From assembly GCA_002943765.1 (NCBI GenBank), contig PQWQ01000010.1, forward strand, positions 188,501 through 252,500: a stretch of 64,000 nucleotides of DNA, given 5' to 3'. The position numbers were made by a program, and so were the translations under genes. This stretch comes from Psoroptes ovis. Lineage: Eukaryota; Arthropoda; Arachnida; Sarcoptiformes; Psoroptidae. A model generated the notes under the pieces. The model saw only the letters and a program-made list of their open reading frames with translations. It ran no database searches and was not told where the DNA came from. Of the stretch, positions 22,858 through 34,919 are shown piece after piece; the stretch's first letter is position 1, and each line of letters starts with the position of its first letter.

Positions 22858-25800
22858 ATGCCACCACACGCTGGTACACCATCACAAAGTATGTAAATAA
22901 ACGAATTGATTCGATTTAAATGTAATATTTATAATGATCATTCATTTGAATTTTTCTAATTCAAGGTAATTCTTCGCTACCATTATATCATTCGATATTA
23001 TTGTCGATTAGTGGTGATTCAAAGATCTCATTACAGCCTACCTCAGTTCAACAATTATCGGCTATACCCGAGGATCGTGAATTGGTTGATGATGAAGAAC
23101 CAGATCAACCAACGGGCAAAGATGAAAATGATGGAACATTTACCCCGCAAATGATCATCGAAGATGAATATGATGAACCACATGTTTTACTGCAAGATCC
23201 AGCACCTGATGGAGGTTATGGTTGGATCATTGTGATGGCATCATTTTTTTGCAATTTAATTGTTGATGGTATCGCGTATACGTTTGGTGTGTTTTTCGAA
23301 ATATTCGTTTCACATTTCGGTGTCAGTAAAAGTAAAGTTGCCTTATGTGGATCCATATTGAATGGATTTTATCTTAGTGTTGGTAAGTGTGTTTATTTCG
23401 TAGTTTTCATAGATTTATTAATTCATTCTTTTTTTAACACCTTCAAAAATCCATAGGTCCCCTTGTGAGTTCATTAGCTAATCGATTCGGTTGTCGTGTG
23501 GTCACAATAATGGGTGCAATCATTGCATTCATTGCTTTTTCATTATCAACAATTGCACCAAATATAGAAACATTGTACATAACATATGGCTTCCTAGGTT
23601 CGAGTGATTTTTGCTTATTCTTTCATCAAATAAATCTCTCATGTTTATTTTTATCTATCAATCAGGTGGCGTCGGTATGGGTATGATATTTTTGCCGGCA
23701 ATCGTTTCGGTTGGTTATTATTTCACAACAAAACGTGCATTCGCAACCGGTATTGCTGTTTGTGGTTCCGGTGTTGGTACATTCCTATTTGCACCGTTTT
23801 GTCAGTATCTTTTAGGCATCACCAGTTGGCAAAATACATTGTTGATATTGTCATTTATGATTTTATTATGTGCCGGTTTCGGTGGTTTGATGCGTCCATT
23901 GAACGTTCATGCTAAAACTGTGTTGGGAGATGGCGAAATTGATCAGCAACAAATTATTGAAAATTCGGAATTGCGTAAACCATTGCTGCAGCGTATAGCT
24001 GAAGAAAAGCGGCGCCGTCTATTAGCGCATTCAAATTCGCAGATTCTGTTGATGATGCAGCACGGAAGTCTTGATTTGAATGATTTAACATTCACTGAAT
24101 TGAAAAATCGTTTAAATTCAATGAACATGGAGCCTGGTGTTCATTCGACATTATATTTAGACCAATTATTTCAGCCACCTACACCTACACCGCAAACATC
24201 TGCACCAACAACTGCAACTGGCAATCGAAATAATAATGACAAAGAAAATAATAGTCAACAGCAGCAGCAGCAGCCACCAACAAGCCAATCAGCAATACAA
24301 TCACAAATGTGTTTGGAGCAGCGGCATCAATTATCACCGATAATCGAATCGAAAAAAGTATTCAATACGAATGGTTCAGAAGATACATCATCGGATGAAA
24401 ATATTACAATCAAAGAGAATGAAAATGATGATTCCGGTGAAAATGAAAATGAACAAAAAAAATTAGCTGATGCTGCTGGAGCTGCAGAAACTAATGATGA
24501 AGATGATTCGAAATCAGAAATAACGACACCTACATCGGTAGTTCCCGAATCCCCATCGACCATGCCTCAATCGCCTGAAATAGGTAATGAACGAACATAT
24601 TCAATGTCAAGTAATTTTACATTACATCCAAAAAGTCGTCGATCAACTGTTCGTACAGTTTCTGAAAGTGGTCATGTAGTTGATTCATCCAGTTTAATGC
24701 CTTCATCGGCAATGTTACCACAAATGAATGGTATGGGTACCAGTGGTCAATTACCGATTCAAGTGATATTATCATCGACACCGGCTGGCGCACAATTGTC
24801 TGAAGCAGAATCTAAAAGTAAACAAAACATTACGATTCAATCTATTCCTGTGCGACCATTATCGAAAAAAGATATATTCTATGCTGGATCAACCAAACAC
24901 ATTAGTTCAATTCAGCATTTAGCTGAATCTGGTCACATTGGTCAATCGATTGTTTCGATTCCAGCCAGAGATATTATTGCAAGAGTTCAAAAACGAATTC
25001 AACAAAAAGAAAATGAAGATGGCGAAGATGATGAAATGAAACCGACTACTCAATCATATCAAAAACGAAATGTTTGCAATAAAATATTGCGAGTATTATG
25101 TTCATTCAAAAATAATTGCTGTCGAAACAATCACCATCAACCATTGAATTCGGCTAATAATAATATCGAGGATCCGAATGAATTGAGTGATTGTGAAATG
25201 AATTCAATGAAACAACAACAACAACCGAAAGACATCGATGATGATGATGATGATGTTGATGATGACCAAATGGAAGAAAAATTAAAACTAAGCTGTTGGA
25301 ATAGTTTCATGTCTAAATTACCGCCATCAATGCGATCAATATTAAATGAAATGTTAGATTTTTCATTATTACGTGATAGTAATGCATTCACTATTTTAGC
25401 TATTTCAAATATATTCGGCATGATGGGATTCTATGTACCATTCGTTTATATCACACAGTTCGCTACAAGTTCTGTTCTTAGTGAGTAACTTGAGAATTGT
25501 CTCCGAAGGGCTTTCATTTCATTCTAAAATCTATTTCAATTTTAGATGGTGATAAATTAGTGACACCAGATCAAGCTGCTATATTAATATCAATAATTGG
25601 TATTACAAATACATTTGGCCGTCTAATTTTTGGTTATTTATCCGATTTAATAACAAAAAATGGGACAATATTTGGTGTTGAAATTACTGCATTGGGATTA
25701 AATAATATTTGTGTTATATTATCTGGAATAGCTGTCATTGCTGCACCATTTTGCACCACATATATGTCTGTTATAATTGATTGTGTTTTATTTGGTTTAT

Positions 25801-26205
25801 TTATTTGTGAGTATTTTTTGGATAAAACACAATTCATTTTGATTATTTTGATTTCTTGATTATAATTCTTAGCTGCATATGTATGCTTGACATCTGTTAT
25901 ACTAGTCGATATGCTTGGTTTGGATAAATTGACCAATGCATTCGGTTTACTGTGCTTATTCCGTGGTGCAGCATCATTAATTGGACCACCTTTAGCAGGT
26001 ATTTCAAAAATTTTAGAACTTTAGTTCAATTTTAATGTCTATTTATTTCATGCAAGGTGCACTATTTGATATGACAAAATCATATCATATTACATTTGCA
26101 GCATCTGGTATATTATTGATTATATCTTCCATAATGGCATTTTTTATCAAACCAAAAGGTGGTGATCGTACGGTTGAACAAGAACCAGAAGATTGTGATG
26201 TTTAA
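22858..26205 (+). CDS. SLC16 monocarboxylate transporter with very large central loop
   Basis: Seven exons: 22858-22888, 22966-23382, 23457-23597, 23666-25480, 25546-25806, 25873-25998 and 26057-26205. All junctions are phase 1 and close, giving 979 aa; typical MCTs are 450-600 aa. The tiny first exon gives MPPHAGTPSQ. The SLC16 signature DGGYGWIIVMASFF begins TM1, followed by paired TM1-6, with VGMGMIFLPAIVSVGYYF and KRAFATGIAVCGSGVGTF in TM4-5. TM7-12 follow at FSLLRDSNAFTILAISNIFGM onward, including GRLIFGYLSD. Proton-linked monocarboxylate transport at the plasma membrane is known for several members; the substrate here is not predictable. The TM6-TM7 loop is about 470 residues, rich in Gln, Ser, Asp and Glu, with an acidic tract near its end. 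The 31-bp first exon is judged coding because its phase and frame continue exactly. Confidence 0.9.
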
Positions 26206-26543
26206 TTCATTTTGAATGTTAAAGAAATTCATCAAAATTATCTAAAATAATCAATGCATCTTCACACACATAGCGTTTTATTCATCCTAAAATCACTCAT
26301 CATCAATGCTGTTGTTTAATAAATATATGAATATGCGAATATTCTCAATATTACAAATCACACACACATTTTTTATATATTTGATCGTTTTAATTGAGCA
26401 TCATCATTCATTTTTTTGCATGTATTTTGCAGTCAAAAAAAATTTCTTTTAAAAATTTCATTTTCATATGAAAAATTGTATTTTTTGAAGATAAATTTCT
26501 GATAAAAAAATAATATATTTGTAAACAAAAATATAGGTATATT
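26206..26543. other. Short spacer between converging SLC16 and cytospin genes
   Basis: 338 bp of 3' flank shared by two converging genes. It contains the SLC16 AATAAA (26318-26323); nothing else was seen. Confidence 0.6.
26318..26323 (+). terminator. Poly(A) signal AATAAA of the SLC16 gene
   Basis: AATAAA 113 bp after the SLC16 stop codon. Confidence 0.5.
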
Positions 26544-29500
26544 TTATGTTTCAAAATGGCTATAGATCGATGTAACGTATGCCATGATTTTATGCCAATC
26601 TGGACGTTCTTGTGCAAGTAATTCATTTAAATCTAATGTGGTCGGTATGCCAACCGATTCAGCCGCTTTGAATGCAATGGAAAAATTACGTTTTTTATCA
26701 TCACTATTTAGCGTTTCATATGGTATTAGTTCGGGTAGATATGTATGTAGTATGGCACAAAATGCCATACCATCATTCCATGATGATGAAAAATTTGTTA
26801 TGTCAATATCACGATAGTTAATCGTACGATTTTTACACCATTTCAGTAATGCATTACGTTTGGAGCCACCATTTTTTATCAATGATACTAATGGATCTTT
26901 ATTGCGATTATTTGTGTTCATAATTAATTGACCGGTATTATTCATATTATTATCGCTATTATTATTGATATTGATATTATCACCACTCAAATCACTTTGA
27001 GTGAAAAAATAGAAAATCAAATTCAATTGAAAAATTTTAGGAAAAATTAATCCTCTTACCTAAATAATGTTCGAGGCCTTAATGTTTCAATTTTATTGCC
27101 ATTTGCATCTTTTAATACTGTGGATGATATAAATGTTGAACGCTCATTTATGCTCGATTTTCTATTGGGTGTTTGATGATCACTTGTCATCGAAGATGTT
27201 GATGATGATGTTGTGGAGTTTGAATTACTTGAACAAGAATCATCAACACCGAATTGACGCAAATGTCTTTCAATTAATAAATTATTATGGCCAATTATTG
27301 GAACTGAATTTGAACGATTACATAGTGGTGGTCCATTGTTGTTATTATTATTCATGACAGATTGCTGCAGTGATATCGGTGATGTTAATTGCTGTTGTTG
27401 TTTGCTATTCGTATCAAATGTTTCAATCAAACTACGTACAGATATTTGACTACTGTTACTACGCATCAAAGTTCGACTGATAGTTGAACCAGGATTGCTA
27501 GTTGCTAAATTATTATTGCCACTATTATTCATTATAGATGATGGCGATTGTTGACCAGCCATCGGCAATGATTTAGTTAACATTGGCTTCACTGTTGCAA
27601 CCGTTACGATTGAATCATTGATTGATTTTGATGAATTATTTGGCTGAATAATCGATGAATTGTTAACATTACTAACAGCATTGCTATTAGTTGTTGTAGT
27701 TGTCGATAATAATGGATCAACAACAATTCCTGATAATTGTTGCTTAAGTTTTTTATTTTCTTGTCGATATTTTTGTAATTCACATTCTAATAAACTTAAT
27801 TTTTCTTCAATCATACTTTTTTCATTTAATAATAGCTTATTCTCAGCTAATGTTTCAAATTTAAAATCATTTGCAACACGAACAGTGGTCAATAAATCTT
27901 GTTGAAATTGTTTCCATTCAGAATGTTCTAAATCACGCTTATCCTCTAGCTCGGATAATTCTTTACATTTTGTCGACAATTTCATTTCTAGCTCAGCTAA
28001 ACGACGATCTTTATCTTCTAACAGCGAGCGAATTTCACGCTTTTCATCTAAATTTTTTTGTGCACGTATTTCAGATTCAATTTTAGCTTCTTCAGTGGTT
28101 TTCAGCCTTTGATATAATTCTTCATTACGTTCATTCAATTCTTTGTTACGATTTTCAATATTTTTCAATTGTATTTCTAATTTAAGATATTCTTCGTTCT
28201 TTTCCAATTCCATCAGTATGGATTGATCTTTTAATTTTTTCAACTCAGATTCGCGTGTAGCTATACGATCTTGTAATTGTTTCACTAAAAATTGTAACAT
28301 TTCAATCGTATCTTCGGTCGAACTGGAATTCTTACTTGTCAAACCATCTAAACTGTGAAATGAACCAGTCGTTGGTATGGATATCTCTTGTAGTGATTTT
28401 GCATTATGTAATTTTGCCAATATTTTTTGCTGCTGTGACATTGTTGCGTTTGATTGTTGTGCTGCTGATACAATCAATTTATCATGTCGGCATTTTTTTG
28501 CATCATTTTCGATCAGATTCAATTGTTCAATGTTAGCTGTTGATGATGATGTGGATGCATCATTACACCCACCAATCATTGAGTTGTCGACTAGATTATT
28601 ATTATTATTATAATTGTTATTGCTCCAATTTTCAATCAAACATTGTAAATCTTTTTGTTCAGCATTATTATTGATTGATGATTGCTGCTTGCTGAAAAGC
28701 AAACCGAATTCTTCGATTAAACTATTTGTGTCCAATTTTGATCTTTGTGCATTCAATTCTTCAAATTTAGCCAGCAGCTCTTTATGCTTTATTTCGATTT
28801 CAGTTTTATCCAAATGTATGCATTTTAAAATTTCGACCAATTTTGTTTCACGATCACTTGGTGATAGGAGTAGTAATTTATCATTATCTTCATATTGATC
28901 AATTATGAGCTGCTGTAATTGTTCGATACGTATAACATAGTTATCTAACTTTTTCGTTTGTTCACACAATGTTTCCAATAAGAAATTTTTATCATTTTTC
29001 AATATATCATTTGTCTTCTGCAATTCGATCACTTGTTCTTGCAAATCATTCAATTCTTGTAATGTTGCTTGCAATTCTTCCGATGTTGAATAATGTGTTT
29101 CTTCCATTTGATTGATACGATCCTGTAAGTTTGCAACCGATAATTCTGATATCGATGATGTAGATTGTTTGTCCCATTCATTATTATTATTATTAATACT
29201 GCTGTTGTTGCCACCATTTATCGCTGCTGATGGATCGACTAAAAATGGATCAGAAACATTGAAATCAATAAAAAATCAAGCAAATTATTGAACTTACCTG
29301 ATTGTGAACAGCAATCAATATCTGCTTCATTATTCTTATCATTATTATTATCAATCAATGATTGTGTTTCAATCGAATTGTTTCGATTCAAATTTCGCTC
29401 TAATTGACGTAATTCATTATCTAAACGTTCAATTTTTAAACGTTTTGTATCAACATTTTGCAGTAGTATATCCACTTGTTTTTGTAATTCCAATTTTTCA

Positions 29501-30052
29501 ATTTCAATTTGTTGTATATGCTGTTGCTGTTGTTGTTGTTGATTTGAGTTGTTGATATTATCAATATCATCATTGCTCTATATGGATAGGAATTGAAATA
29601 GAAAAAAATATTTTATTAATAAGGAATAATGAAATAATATAAAATAGATTTACATCAGATGCATCTATAGCAGCTATACGCTCATCTATCATTGATTCGA
29701 TCATAAAAGGTTGATTTATATGATTCATATCATCATTCAAAACATCATTGATTTTATCATCATCAACTTTGACACAAACATTGAAATCATCATTATTTTG
29801 GAATGCACTGAATGGTTTGGATGGCTTTTGATGGCCATTTTTCGATGAATGATTAGAATTATTTTCAATAAATTTTTCATTTTTAATTCGAATAGAATTG
29901 TTCGATTTATGGCTATTTACACTATGATTATTCGAATTGTTATTATTATGATCGAATTTTTTCGATGATATTGATATCGATCTTTTCAATGAACCCGATG
30001 TTGTTGATAATTTTGATTGAGATTTTTTACGTTTCGATGATGTTGAACCCAT
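26544..30052 (-). CDS. Cytospin (SPECC1/SPECC1L family), calponin-homology and coiled-coil protein
   Basis: Four exons: 29654-30052, 29298-29577, 27060-29238 and 26544-26994, with phases 0, 1 and 2, giving 1102 aa; human cytospin-A is 1117 aa. The last exon encodes one C-terminal CH domain with family text (GGSKRNALLKWC, DITNFSSSWNDG, AFCAILHTYLPELIPY, FKAAESVGI) and the exact end YxHFET. Upstream is a long coiled coil containing SVANLQDRINQMEE and STSEELQATLQELNDLQ, which match cytospins closely. Cytospins link actin and microtubules and stabilise adherens junctions and spindle organisation. The N-terminal exon (MGSTSSKRKKSQSK...) is Ser/Lys/Asn-rich; its Gly2 could be myristoylated but this is only a motif. 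The start at 30052 is the first ATG of its frame. A second possible 5' end is at 31081-33299. Confidence 0.92.
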
Positions 30053-31080
30053 TCTTATGATTGAATTGAATTCGAATTTCAATTTAATTTTCACAAATCA
30101 CACAATCGAAAAATTGCAATGTAATAATAGATTAATGCAGCAAAAAATAACCGCCATTCATCAAACAATAATCAGTAATCAAACAATCAAATGAAATGGG
30201 CAGAAATAACAATGATAAATCACAAATGAGTCAATATCAAAATATCATCATCATACTAATGTAATAATATAAATGTATCAGAAAATGTTTGTCTATTATT
30301 CACATCTCCACAACAACAACAATCACAACAAAATATGATAATTAAGCATGCAATTCATTTACAATAAAAATACACTAATAAACATGATCATACAAAATCA
30401 TTCAATAATAGACATTGAAATAGACATTTTTCAAAATTAATAATCGTTGAGTCATTTGAGAAATGTCGATTCACTAATCAATGATCATTAATTGATCTCT
30501 GAACGCTGATGCATTGAACTTAGTGAAAAGATTATTAAATTCACACTTATTCAATGTGTATTAATACTTTTGATTAGTGAACTATGAGACAAACACTTGT
30601 TGGTCAAATTATCAACCTGATTGTTATGTGGCTTCAAATCTTTATATGATGAATGGAGCAGCATCAACAAAAATTCTAATCATCTAATTTTCAATTTTCC
30701 AAAATCAAAAATAAAACAAGAAACAACAATTGTTTTTGTCTTTGGAACATTTATCAAAATGAAAAAAATGTGTTCATGTAGGTGTATTGTGTTGTGGATT
30801 GTGCATAAATGAATGAATGAATTGAATTTAATCGGTCAAAAGGTGTTGAAATAATCATTTTGAATGAATGAATGGAAACGTAATCAAAACGCAACAAGAG
30901 AGATCAATTTTTATGAAACGTTGATTATACGAATTTGAATTTACACTTCGTGTTTGAAGAGTATGAAAGAGAATCGTGTATTCGAAAATTGATTCGATTT
31001 TCGAATCATGTTTTTTTTTGAAAATGAACCGACAATGATTTTTTTGAGTGAATTAATTAATTAATTGAAATAATAATTAC
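30053..31080. other. Spacer/intron between cytospin exon 1 and the upstream low-complexity exons
   Basis: About 1 kb without a coding signal; the plus-strand ORF at 30621-30812 is not supported by any family. If the 31081-33299 exons belong to cytospin, this is an intron that also contains an internal promoter. Confidence 0.55.
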
Positions 31081-33299
31081 CTTTGCTGATGCTAAAGGTG
31101 CTGCATTATTTTTGTTGAGATTATTCTTAAAATTAACATCAATTGAATCATCATTATTGATTGATAATGTTGTCATCGATGACTGTTGTACTGAAGATGT
31201 TTGAAAACAGCCATCATCTTTCAATGAAATATCATCCGATATGGATGATTGTAACATTAATTGTTTACCATTTGAACGATTGGTAAGTAAATTATTATTT
31301 GTTTTATTTTTAACATTATTTTTATCCATCGAACAATTATGATGATGATGATGTTCAATGATTTGATTATCATTTACATGATTGAAACATGAACATTTAC
31401 GATTTCTTATTTTTGATTTATTTTTCACATATTTTACTGTTTGTATTGTCGATTGATTATTGCTCATATTATCAATGGTAGATGATGTTGATGTCGGTGA
31501 TTTTGATTTTTGTTTCAATCTCATTTTATTCGATGCTAATGATGATGATGGATCCGAAATCATATTTGATTGTTCATTATTTACTGTTGCCGCCGCCGAT
31601 GATGATGATGATGGTAAATGAATACAACAACGTTGACAATACTTAGCAGTAGCCATTGTTGTTGTAATAAGTTTTGGTGTTTTATTATAAGCATTATTCA
31701 ATGTTGGTGATGTTTGACAAGATATTTTCGTATCGATTCCATCATCATTATCATCCTCATCATCGTCTTCATCATCAATGTCCATAGCATCAATTTCATC
31801 ATCTTCATCTGAAATATCATCATTATCAACTCTAAGATTTTTCTTATTGTCATTAGGTGGTTGTTCATTATTGCTATTAATAGTATTTTGAATTATTGGT
31901 GCTACACGTGATGTTAATAATGATGCTGTCGGCGATGATAATGATATGCCAAGATTATTTTTATTATTATCATTTTGAGTATTTGAAATCATTCTATTAT
32001 TATTATTACTGTTATTATTATTATTATTATTATTTGAAAATGAATGATTACGATGATGATTCGATGCGAATGATGATGATGTTGATGATGATTGTAATGG
32101 TGATTCTGGTAGCGCACTTGTTGCACGATCAAATGGTGCAACTGTTGCAACAATAGTTGTTGTTGTTGTCGTCGCAATAGTTGTTTGTGGAACAATTAGA
32201 ACTGGAGCTACTGTGGTCGTTGTTGTTGTTGTTGCTGTTGTCAATGTAACAGATGTTTGTACATTCGATAGCAATGATGGTGAATTAGTATTGAATGATG
32301 CTGTCGATACGATTCTAGAATTACCGACTAAGCTTTGTTTTGATTGTATTTTACTAGTGAATTGAGGCTGTTGTTGCTGCTGCTGATGTGGCTGCTGATA
32401 ATAATTGTTATTATTATATGAATTATTTGGTGAATTTTGCTTTGGTTGTTGTTGCTCAACATATCCTGTCGTCAATGATGATGTTGATGATGATAATGAT
32501 GTTGGTGGTGGAAATGTATTTTGAAATAGAATACTATTCAATAATTGTTTTGATGGTGAACATGCTGATGATGGTAATTTTTGTACAGCACCAGTAATTA
32601 TTGGTCCATTTTTGCTCGTATTATTCAAATTGGTACAATTCGAATCATTTGAATTTGTATTTATACTTATTGTATTGTTCGTATTATCATTATAATAAAG
32701 ACTTGAATCACTTGTCGATTTACATGCGGATAATTGTTGTTGTTGCTGCTGTTGTTGTTTAGGAAAGCTTTGGTGTTGTTGTTGTTGCGATTGTTTCAAT
32801 GAAGTATTACGATTATTGAAATTTAAATTCGTTTCAGCCGAATCAGGCATCAATTTGATTGGTTGATACGAATAATTTACATTATTATTATTGCCAAATT
32901 GCTGGGTCTGTGTCGATACATTTTGTTGTTGCATCTGTTTAGCATTTGACACTGATGATGATGATGAATTATTATTCTGATTTTGTTTATTAGATTTACC
33001 GACTGGAAATGCTTTTTTAATTCTTTCAAATAGATTTTCATGTGATTGTTTCGGTGTTGTCGATGTTGTTGATGTAGGTGTTATCGTTGACGCATTCGAT
33101 GTTGTTGATGGAGTTGCCGCCACAGCAGATGATGATGTTGTTGGTGATACTGGTGCTGATTGTACATTTTTCATATCTTTGTCAGTTGAATATAGAAATA
33201 GAAGAAATAGGGTTAAAACATCGTAAATTTGATTCGATAAAGCTTACTTTTATTATTATTAATATTCATCGAATTCATTGATATATTTGGTGGTTTCAT
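31081..33299 (-). CDS. Low-complexity Ser/Thr/Asn/Gln-rich exons, probable alternative N-terminus of cytospin
   Basis: Exons 33248-33299 (MKPPNISMNSMNINNNK, phase 1) and 31081-33176 (about 699 residues) join in frame, with donors GTAAGC and GTAATT and acceptor CTGACAAAG. The second exon ends in phase 0 at a good donor, so more exons must follow. The first compatible acceptor found on this strand is cytospin exon 2 at 29577 (phase 0, CATATAG). The protein is mostly Ser, Thr, Asn and Gln runs with an acidic block. Recognisable islands are ENLFERIKKAFPVGKSNK and two Cys/His clusters (YCQRCCIHLP; KCSCFNHVND followed by HHHHH). No family was identified. Either this is the long isoform of cytospin (about 1,690 aa, skipping the MGSTSS exon) or a separate gene whose 3' exons I missed. 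Confidence 0.65.
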
Positions 33300-33797
33300 T
33301 TCAATTTATGTTTGTTTTTGTTTTTGGATTGATTTGAGTTTTAATTGAAATTTTCAAATGATAAAATCAATTGTAAATTGTAAATATTGCCAATCGCTAA
33401 TCGATCATTGTATTGTTTATCGTAAATGATTATCGGGCAAAATTGTACAGTCAAAATCAAAATTTTATTGAACCCTACAAAAATCATACATAAATACATA
33501 AATTATAAAAATTATTTTTATTATTATTGTTCAAAATAATAATATTTACAATACAAACTTCACTAATAGCAAAATGTACACACATAGATTATCACAAATC
33601 TGGGACATGTACATACAACAAATCAAATGAATGAATGAACGGATGAATGAATGAATAATGTTTGTATTTAGAGAGAGAGATAAGATCCTTAATACAACAA
33701 CAAACAACTATTCAATAAAACATATGAATGATTTCGTTTCTCCAATACTGATTAGTTTTTCATATTAAACAATTGGTCGTTTCTCAATGAAAAAATA

Positions 33798-33879
33798 TTA
33801 TGGGTTGTCCGAAAAGTTTTTATTGATTATATCGTAGAAAATTATGAGAAAATCTACAACAACTTATCGGACAATCTAA
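33798..33879. mobile_element. Mariner-like MITE, family 1 subfamily B, copy 1
   Basis: An ~82-bp element with left end containing GGTTGTCCGAAAAGTTTTT and right end TTATCGGACAATCTAA. The interior differs from subfamily A: it carries GATTATATCGTAGAAAA. Related copies are at 55283 and 56068. Confidence 0.7.
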
Positions 33880-34497
33880 TATAAATGTTTATTTACAATT
33901 TTTGTGTTTTTCAATAGAACAAACTCGTTGTTTATACATTTTCTCTTCCAAAACACTAGCACATACACACATATGCATTGTGATTAATGTGTATGGACAA
34001 TATTTTTGTATTTTGACGAGAGAGAGAATCAACCGACCAGCCAACCAACCACCACTGCCGATACATAAATATAGTCGTCTAAAACTGAAAATTTTGAACT
34101 GCTTAATAGCTGGCGTGGTGATGGCGATGCTTTTGATTTCTATATATGTGGCGGCTGGTTGGTCGTGATTGGCAGATGCTAAATACGGAACAAATATATA
34201 CGGATTAAGAGCCGAAATTGATCAAAAAAACGATCAACGAATCATAATGTGAACAAGTATGCATCCATATTGGCAGCATATTTGAGCAATTGATAATTTT
34301 CTGATCAATGAAATTCAATACTTATTATCGATATTTGAAAAATTTCTCTTCATTTTAATCACTACAATGATTGTGTGATGTACAAGGATAATCTTTTAAT
34401 ATCATTAAAATGTAGCGAATCGAAGGAAAAATTCAACATATTTCTTCATTGGATTGAAATTTCGAATCTTAATCCAATACATATGAATTATTATTAT

Positions 34498-34579
34498 TTA
34501 GATTGTCCGAAAAGTTCATTCGGCTTAATCAATAGAGTTGTTCATAAAAATCGGCCAAAACTTTCCGGACAACCTTTAA
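34498..34579. mobile_element. Mariner-like MITE, family 1 subfamily A, copy 6
   Basis: An ~82-bp element, left end TTAGATTGTCCGAAAAGTT, right end CTTTCCGGACAACCTTTAA, core TTAATCAATAGAGTTGTTCA. Confidence 0.8.
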
Positions 34580-34919
34580 TATTTGAAATATTTTTCTAAA
34601 ATATCATCAATGATTATTAAATAAATAAATACAAATAATGATTGATGGTATTCATCATCATTCAACAAATAAATAAATAAATCGATATGGAATGATTGGT
34701 CATGATTTTTATTTTTAAACATTTCATAATTCAGCTATTTTTAGCTATTTACATTATTTTTAATCTAAGAAATTAGTTTATCGTCTTTTTTCATATTTTG
34801 ATATGGTACACAGTGGCTATACACACATAAATCTTACCAAAAAATATGTTTTGATAGACCCTAAGGCTACAACAGGAGAATGAATTCGATTGAAGCTCTC
34901 GATTGAATAAAATCTATAA

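Larger units (their letters stand above)
33300..34919. other. Intergenic region with two mariner-like MITEs
   Basis: About 1.6 kb between the cytospin upstream exons and the 3' end of the ENT4-like gene. It has MITEs at 33798-33879 (subfamily B) and 34498-34579 (subfamily A), and a GA-rich run near 33670. Two plus-strand open frames (33902, 34375) are not supported; the second runs through a MITE. Confidence 0.6.

Noticed and set aside
27133..28898. Several plus-strand ORFs over cytospin
   Set aside because: They are antisense shadows of the long cytospin coiled-coil exon, which matches its family on the minus strand.
33902..34168. 88-aa plus-strand ORF with a hydrophobic end
   Set aside because: It starts at TTG, has no conserved motif and lies in repeat-rich intergenic DNA.
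34375..34599. 74-aa plus-strand ORF
   Set aside because: It overlaps a subfamily-A MITE; the C-terminal part is MITE sequence read in frame.
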